Notes under the pieces: model-generated | What the model saw: the letters and a program-made list of their open reading frames with translations, nothing else | Databases searched by the model: none | Told to the model about the DNA's origin: nothing | Position numbers and translations under genes: made by a program | Shown: positions 58,768 to 64,000 of the stretch, piece after piece | How positions within the stretch are numbered: the stretch's first letter is position 1 | Layout: each line of letters begins with the position of its first letter | NCBI RefSeq assembly: GCF_040939455.1 | Contig: NC_134109.1 | Coordinates: forward strand, 37,527,501 to 37,591,500 | Source: Microcebus murinus | Taxonomy: Eukaryota; Chordata; Mammalia; Primates; Cheirogaleidae | Direction of reading: 5' to 3' | DNA: 64,000 nt

Positions 58768-59353
58768 ATTATATTTGTCAACTTGACTAGGCCATAGGAT
58801 GCCCAGATATTTAATCAAACATTATTCTGGGTGTTTTTGTGAGGGTGGTTTTGGATGACATTAATATTTGAATCCATAAAATGAGCAAAGCAGATTGTCC
58901 TCCATAATGTGGGTGAACTCCATGCAATTAGATGAAGGCCTGAATAGAGAAAAAAGGCTGACTCTCCCACAAGTAAGGAACTTCTCTCTGCCTGACTGTC
59001 TACCCTCTGGGACACCATTGGTCTACCATTGGTCTTCTCCTACCTTTGAACTTAAACTAGAGATTACCTCATCGACTCCCCTGGGTCTCAGGCCTATGGA
59101 CTCTAATTTTAACTATACCATCAGGTCTCCTGGGTCTCAGCTTGCAGAGCCTGGAACTTCTTGGTCTCCATAATTGTGGAAGATGGTTTTCACAATAAAT
59201 CCCAATCTCTCTCTCTCTCCTATTCATATATATATACATATATCCACATAAATGTATGTATATGAGAGGCATCTACATATATGCAGAGAGAGAGATCTAG
59301 ATAGACAGATATTTCCTATTGGTTCTGTTTCTCTGGAAACCCCCGAGTAATTC
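58768..59353 (+). mobile_element. MLT2-like ERV-L LTR, sense, with internal microsatellite
   Basis: It opens 'attatatttgtcaacttgactaggccatag', then 'tgcccagatatttaatcaaacattattctgggtgtttttgtgagggtg', 'agcaaagcagattgtcctccataatgtgggtg', 'aaggcctgaatagag', 'tcctgggtctcag' and an AATAAA (59195). (CT)n/(AT)n repeats fill 59208-59310 before the 3' end 'cctattggttctgtttctctgg'. The order matches MLT2 LTRs of the ERV-L group. Confidence 0.7.
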
Positions 59354-59394
59354 TTTCTATCTCTCTCTCTCTATCAAGAGAAAAGAGGGGAGAG

Positions 59395-59757
59395 AGATTT
59401 TAAGGTGTTGGCTGACATGGTTATAGAGGCAGGGAAGTCCCACAATCTGTGATCTGAGAACTCAAGATTGATGGTATGATTTAGTTCCAGTCTGAAGGCC
59501 CAAGAACCAGTAGCACCGATGTTTGAGGGCAGGAGGAGATATATATCTGAGATTAGACAAAAAGAATGAATTTGGCCCTTCTCCACCTTTTTGTTCTGTT
59601 CTTTAACAGATTGGATCTTCTTTACTCAGTATACTGATTCAAAGGTTAATCCCTTCCAGAAATGCCCTCACAGATAAATCCAGAAATGCTTTACCAGCTA
59701 TAGGGCCATCCCTTAGCCCAGTCCAGAGTCATGTTGACACATAAAATTAACCATCAT
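59395..59757 (-). mobile_element. MLT2-like ERV-L LTR, antisense
   Basis: Read backwards it starts 'gatggttaattttatgtgtcaac' (antisense 59738-59757), then carries the 'tgagggcatttctggaagggattaacctttgaatcagtatactgagtaaag' block and ends near 59395 with CT-rich sequence. Same family group as the preceding LTR but inverted, so the two lie tail to tail. Confidence 0.65.
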
Positions 59758-59812
59758 CATATATCTCCCATTGGTTATGGTTCTCTGGAGAGCCCTGACT
59801 AATGCAATTACA
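59758..59812 (+). mobile_element. Second copy of an LTR 3' end, sense
   Basis: 'ctcccattggttatggttctctggagagccctgactaatgc' is the 3' end of the same LTR group in sense, directly outside the 5' end of the antisense LTR. It repeats the motif seen at 59313-59350. It is probably the displaced end of a sense LTR into which the antisense LTR inserted, or a product of rearrangement. Confidence 0.55.
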
Positions 59813-59924
59813 CAAGTACAAATATTCCTTATGAAACAAGAAAAAAATTATTTCTGGTTTCCAACAGCAATGTACTTTTAAAAATAACTGAACTTTACTC
59901 TTAACCAAGGCACAAAACAAAAGC

Positions 59925-60108
59925 TAGTATTTATAGAGTGCTTACTTTTCTATTAATAGTTTACTCCTATTTTCTCACCTAGTTCTCGTAACAACCTTAT
60001 TATATAGAAATATTACTATATCCATTTTACAGATGGCAAACTATAGCATAATAGGTTTAGCAGCTTTTCTAAGGCCAAACAAGTGGTAGAGCTAAGATAA
60101 GTAATTGA
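59925..60108 (-). mobile_element. MIR SINE, antisense
   Basis: 'agtatttatagagtgcttacttttc' (3' end reversed), then 'ctcgtaacaaccttattatatagaaatattactatatccattttacagatggcaaactatagcataataggtttagcagcttttctaaggccaaacaagtggtagagc'. Clear antisense MIR. Confidence 0.85.
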
Positions 60109-61789
60109 CCTTCTATATAGAAAGTAATGAGCATTAAATGTTATATACAGGAACCATTTTTATTTACTTCATAGTCCAGTCAAAGTTAATTTACATTTCC
60201 CTCCACATTCAAGTCTGTTCTCTCCTTGGTTCTAAAATGCTGACCTTAATATGCTGATGAAATCAATGAGTCATGGATTAAAATAAGTATTATACGTTCA
60301 ACATTATTCCCAACTTTTGAGAAAAGCACAGAATTGAGCAGAGAAAACATAAATGAAGACATTCGTCTGTTCTGGTAGCTATCCTAAATTCCATGCTGAA
60401 TCAAAAATAATGGGATTTTTCACTGTAAACTGGTATCTTTTATGCATGTTTATTAACAACGCAGAAACGATACATCAAAGGGAAAATCAGGCAAGAAATG
60501 TGAGTTGCTTACTTGTCAGTCACCATGTAATAGAAACAAAGGGATTCCTCACTCCCAGCCCTAACTATGACACTCTCCCAACCATATGTAGTGGCTGCAT
60601 ACAAAGTAACAGAACAAAACAAAGGAAAAGGCTTATTTTTAATCCTGAGAAGCTGGAAAATAGAAAAAAAAATTCTGCTGATTCTTCTCTAAAATGTCTA
60701 GAATTCAACATGTTAGAGTAGAAAAGTATCTTCCTTTGATTTTCTATGTATTAAAAATGAATAAAGCTCCTAAAAATATTGTATTAAAGTTCAGTATTGC
60801 TGTGATAAAGTAACTACAAAAGAGGCTACCAGAGTAAAGGTTTTTCATGTTATACATCAAATCTTTTATTCTTCACTACATCAAAATATTTTGTCATGCA
60901 AAGGTCTTTCTTCTGTGAATCAGTATAGCTTTTTTCCTTTAAGCTTATGACAGAAAGCAGTTTCAGTTAATAAAGTAGAAGCCTTACATTGCAAATGAAA
61001 TAATACAAGCTGATGCCACCAGCAGAGCAGGAATATCAAGGGACCAAATGCTCCATGATTTTACAAAGTGTTGTAATTAGAAGTGTGTCTTTTAGGAAAT
61101 TATCTAGAATATGCTCATGAACTGGCAGCCACCTTTGCTTTCACCAGCATAAATAAAATTTTAACACATATTTAATAACATGTGCATGCAAATTTAGACT
61201 GCATTATCTCAAAATTCACAGAAATGAATCCCATGCCATTATTTAATCTACAATGCTTACTTTTCTCATTTTACAGTCTTATGATTTAATGTACTTAAGT
61301 ATTTTTGATTTATTTAAAATGATATAATGTACTTCTAAGTATTTTTAAGTTTAGTAAAGGTTAAAAACGTCAATGTTTACCTACTCTCTCTGTGTGTAGC
61401 TATCTTAAAACAGTTTTTGTGAAATTTTCAATTTATGTTACCACCTGTTCCTTTAAGCCAAGTCTGTATTTAATGGTCTCTTGACCCCTGGTTCCTTCAG
61501 TTAAGTTTTTAATACAATTAAAGGGAAATACAACTTAAAGGGAAAATAGTGCAAGCATTTATGTAAGCGTGTTAACTAATTTCATTTATGTCTGTTATTT
61601 CTTAAAACTACTATCTTGTGAATCAATTTATATGCAAGCTTTTCAGATGTGCCTCAAAGAGAACATTTTCTGTGGACAGAGTCAGTGAAAACACAATTGG
61701 GCTACTTCAGGGAGCACTGATACAGTTGTACAGAGACATGCCTGGTAGGGCCAGCGCGTATATCTGTGCTACCTGTGTGCGCCTACGTA
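60109..61789. other. Unassigned AT-rich DNA
   Basis: No repeat or gene recognised. The 122-codon plus-strand frame at 60353-60721 (MKTFVCSGSYPKFHAESKIM) shows no domain, signal or codon evidence. The segment 61740-61790 retains several CpGs beside the next LTR. Confidence 0.4.
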
Positions 61790-62250
61790 CTTGTGTGAGT
61801 GCTGTTAAAGAAAATCAGAGCTGGAGAGTAAAGTAGTAAAAGCAGACTTTATTCAATAACTGTTGCAATAGAGGAAAAGAGACTCCAGTATAGAACTGGG
61901 CTCAATTCTGAATACAGCATGGACTAGTGGTGATTTATAGCCACAGAGCAGGGTGGGGAGTCAGTGGATGAAAATTTATTTAGAGGAAACATCAGCAAAG
62001 TAGGGACATGCTAAATAAATACACCTCACAAGATTTTTGCTAAACTGACTTAGCAGGGTTTTTGCTGACACCGGACTCTACAAGAATAGGTATGGAAGCC
62101 CAAGGTCAGAGCCTAGTCAAGAAAAGTGCTCAGAGGAGGCCGAGTAAAGTTTGGTCAAGGAGAGAGTCTTTGTCAATGAGCAAGGAAGGTCAAGAAGCAA
62201 CTTGAAGCAGTGGAGGGGTCCTTTCCTCATTTCCCACCTCTTGGTAAGAT
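61790..62250 (-). mobile_element. Retroviral LTR, antisense (class not fixed)
   Basis: On the minus strand a poly(A) signal AATAAA (61853-61858) is followed by a GTCTGCTTTTACTAC segment, then a U5-like stretch ending in CACA near 61794, as in retroviral R/U5. The rest (61860-62250) is GC-moderate, with repeated 'aggtcaagaagcaac' and 'aaggtcagagcctagtcaag' type phrases. It is possibly ERV1-like. The 5' limit is uncertain and could extend to about 62560. No internal coding region seen. Confidence 0.45.
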
Positions 62251-64000
62251 ACAGATAACCATAAGGTTGGGAGTCTTGCCTAAAGAAGCTTGATCTTCTG
62301 TCCTGTCACTAAGAGTATATACCAGCTTTATGGAATGACACAGATATTCTGACTCTGGTGTGAAAAATTCAATATGCAAGGTAGCAAGCAGCCAACAAAC
62401 AAAATAATCAGAGATCCTGATTTTATCTGGCTCATTTAAATATTGACTAATTAAAAAATATCACATGTAATCAAAACACGGCATCATAGGTGAAGACTGA
62501 AAGCCTGCATGGTCTGTTGCTGCTGCTGTTTAGTAGCTGATGCAGGAATTCTGGTGATACTACTGTGCTGCTTAGGTACCCTGAACACACTTTCTCACTC
62601 TGTTCATGGTATTTCATATTTTTAATGTTAAGTACTTAGGTGTGAATAAGTGCAAGAAAATGATTGCTTACCAGTGACATAAATTCAGAGTCAGGTATGA
62701 TGGTGGTGTTAAACCACCACAGATTGTCCACAGGGGTGGCTGAGATAGTGACACTTTTGTTTCTAATGGTTCAACGCCCACAAACTTTGCTTCATGTACA
62801 AAATTACCAAAAATACTATATAAAATCACCTTCAGTCTATGTGTATAAGGTACACATGAAACATAAATTTTGTATTTAGACTTGGGTCCCATGCCCCAAA
62901 TTTCTCATTATATATATGCAAATATTCCAAAATAAAAAAAAAAACCTTGAAATGCAACACACTTCTGGTCCCAAGCATAAGAGATACTCAAATTGTATTA
63001 GATAAATTTTTCAAATGAGGAAAAAGTTGTTTCTAAGCAAAATACCAACAGTGAATCCAAGCCACCCCAAGTAATACCCAGTAACCGAGTAATTTCTCAG
63101 AAAATGTTTCTGGGAATGGAAAAGCTAATACCAATAATGGAAACCCCAGACCGGATATTGCTGAACCATTGCTTCAAAAGTTATTTTTGAAATGTGTTTC
63201 TCAGATCCCTGAACAGATGGCACTGTTATAGAATCTCCAAACCTGCTAATTTTGTTTTCATAAGTTTTCTAAAATTGAAAAAAAAAAAGTTTAACTGGTA
63301 AGAAATCTGCATCCCAGTTTCTTGTTTTAAAATTGATTAAACAATTTTAAATTCCAATAGAACAAAAGAAACTTTCCAGAAGTTTTAAGCCTTTGATGCA
63401 TGCTTTTTAGAGTGATGATTCAGAAGGATAATATGGCAAAGTCTAGGGTAATATAACATTAAAATTAAAAAAGCAGTATAAATGAGATACTTATATTCAA
63501 GCTCTGATAAAAACTGGGTATCAATTATCAAGAGTCTTTTAAGGAAAGATACAAACATTAGTTTTTACAAACCCAACTGGAAAAAAGCAGTATATCATTA
63601 AAACTTTTCTATAGAGATATCTTAATGTCAATATTGACATTTACAAATCGAACTAACCAAGGAACATTATTTTCATTACAAAAAAATTATTTAGTTGCTT
63701 TAACAAAAGATTTAGTGCAGATTTCCTTCCTTTTGTATGAGTATTTTTTGCAGATAATAACACAAATAAAAATCACTTAAACATTAAATATAGAAATCAC
63801 TATCAATCAGACATTATGAAAAACACAAAGTATTTTGTCATGCAAGCAGTTAAAACAAAATGATTACCTAGGCATACAAAAATCCTTCAATATCCCTTTG
63901 CTGAATAAAAGCACAGCAAACCTCATTTCTGGAGACAATATAGTAATATGTATCAAAAGTTTCTAAAATGTTTTTACCCCTTGACCCAATGAGTCACTTC
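62251..64000. other. Unassigned AT-rich DNA to window end
   Basis: No named repeat or gene. It contains a (CTG/TGC)n cluster at 62517-62532 and short A runs. Frames of 71-74 codons overlap on both strands at 62664-62892 and are chance. Confidence 0.4.

Noticed and set aside
60353..60721. 122-codon plus-strand frame
   Set aside because: No recognisable family, no sequence signals around it, and composition consistent with chance.

Overview
The window looks like nuclear DNA of a strepsirrhine primate, most likely a lemur. It is AT-rich and CpG-poor, and it is built from retrotransposon layers of different ages. Two things point to the lineage. First, a well-preserved Alu at 51449-51789 carries the extended middle A-rich linker (around 51565-51610, with an ATTGGCCAAC motif) that is typical of lemur and loris Alus. 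Second, many L1 copies end in a 3' UTR with a GGGGGTACA or CCCCATAATAT-type terminus that I associate with strepsirrhine L1s, not human ones. The species call is inference.

I find no intact host protein-coding gene, no rRNA or tRNA gene, no CpG island and no CRISPR array. The longest open frames are remnants of L1 ORF2 or chance frames inside repeats. Two minus-strand frames (14489-14947 and 27351-27592) and a small A-tailed insert (22951-23100) are the only non-transposon coding-like signals. None of the three could be identified. The window is best read as intergenic or deep intronic DNA.

Layout. 1-10.5 kb: ancient L1M/HAL1 pieces in both orientations (1-1740 minus, 2850-4270 plus), an L2, two clade-specific L1 tails, and a 1.9-kb L1 ORF2 3' copy (8589-10510 minus). 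10.5-20.2 kb: LTR remnants (an LTR33-like and an MLT1-like copy), MIRs including an inverted pair, two L2s, two short L1 3' ends, and a GT/AT hairpin microsatellite. 20.2-31.9 kb: two old L1M copies, one hit by a FLAM monomer and one by a tiny retrocopy, MIR/L2, and two degraded LTRs. 32-41 kb: the youngest L1s, namely a twin-primed (5'-inverted) and internally deleted copy at 32658-34099 and a 5'-truncated copy at 39705-40858 in opposite orientation. Between them lie old L1 debris, a purine-rich tract and repeat-free DNA with candidate CTCF, RFX and POU sites. 41.9-46.3 kb: a dead ERV-L internal region, an old L1M and an L1 3' end. 48-55 kb: MIR/L2, the Alu, and a 2.6-kb L1M (minus) in which part has been replaced by a bare internal fragment of a younger L1. 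56.6-64 kb: an L1 3' end, ERV-L (MLT2-like) LTRs arranged tail to tail, a MIR, an LTR with its own poly(A) signal on the minus strand, then unassigned DNA.

Nothing here supports a new multi-gene biological system. The most informative features are rearranged retrotransposon insertions and a few candidate regulatory or exon-like segments. Family names come from recalled consensus patterns, not from a database search, so subfamily names are tentative and boundaries of old repeats are approximate to tens of bases.
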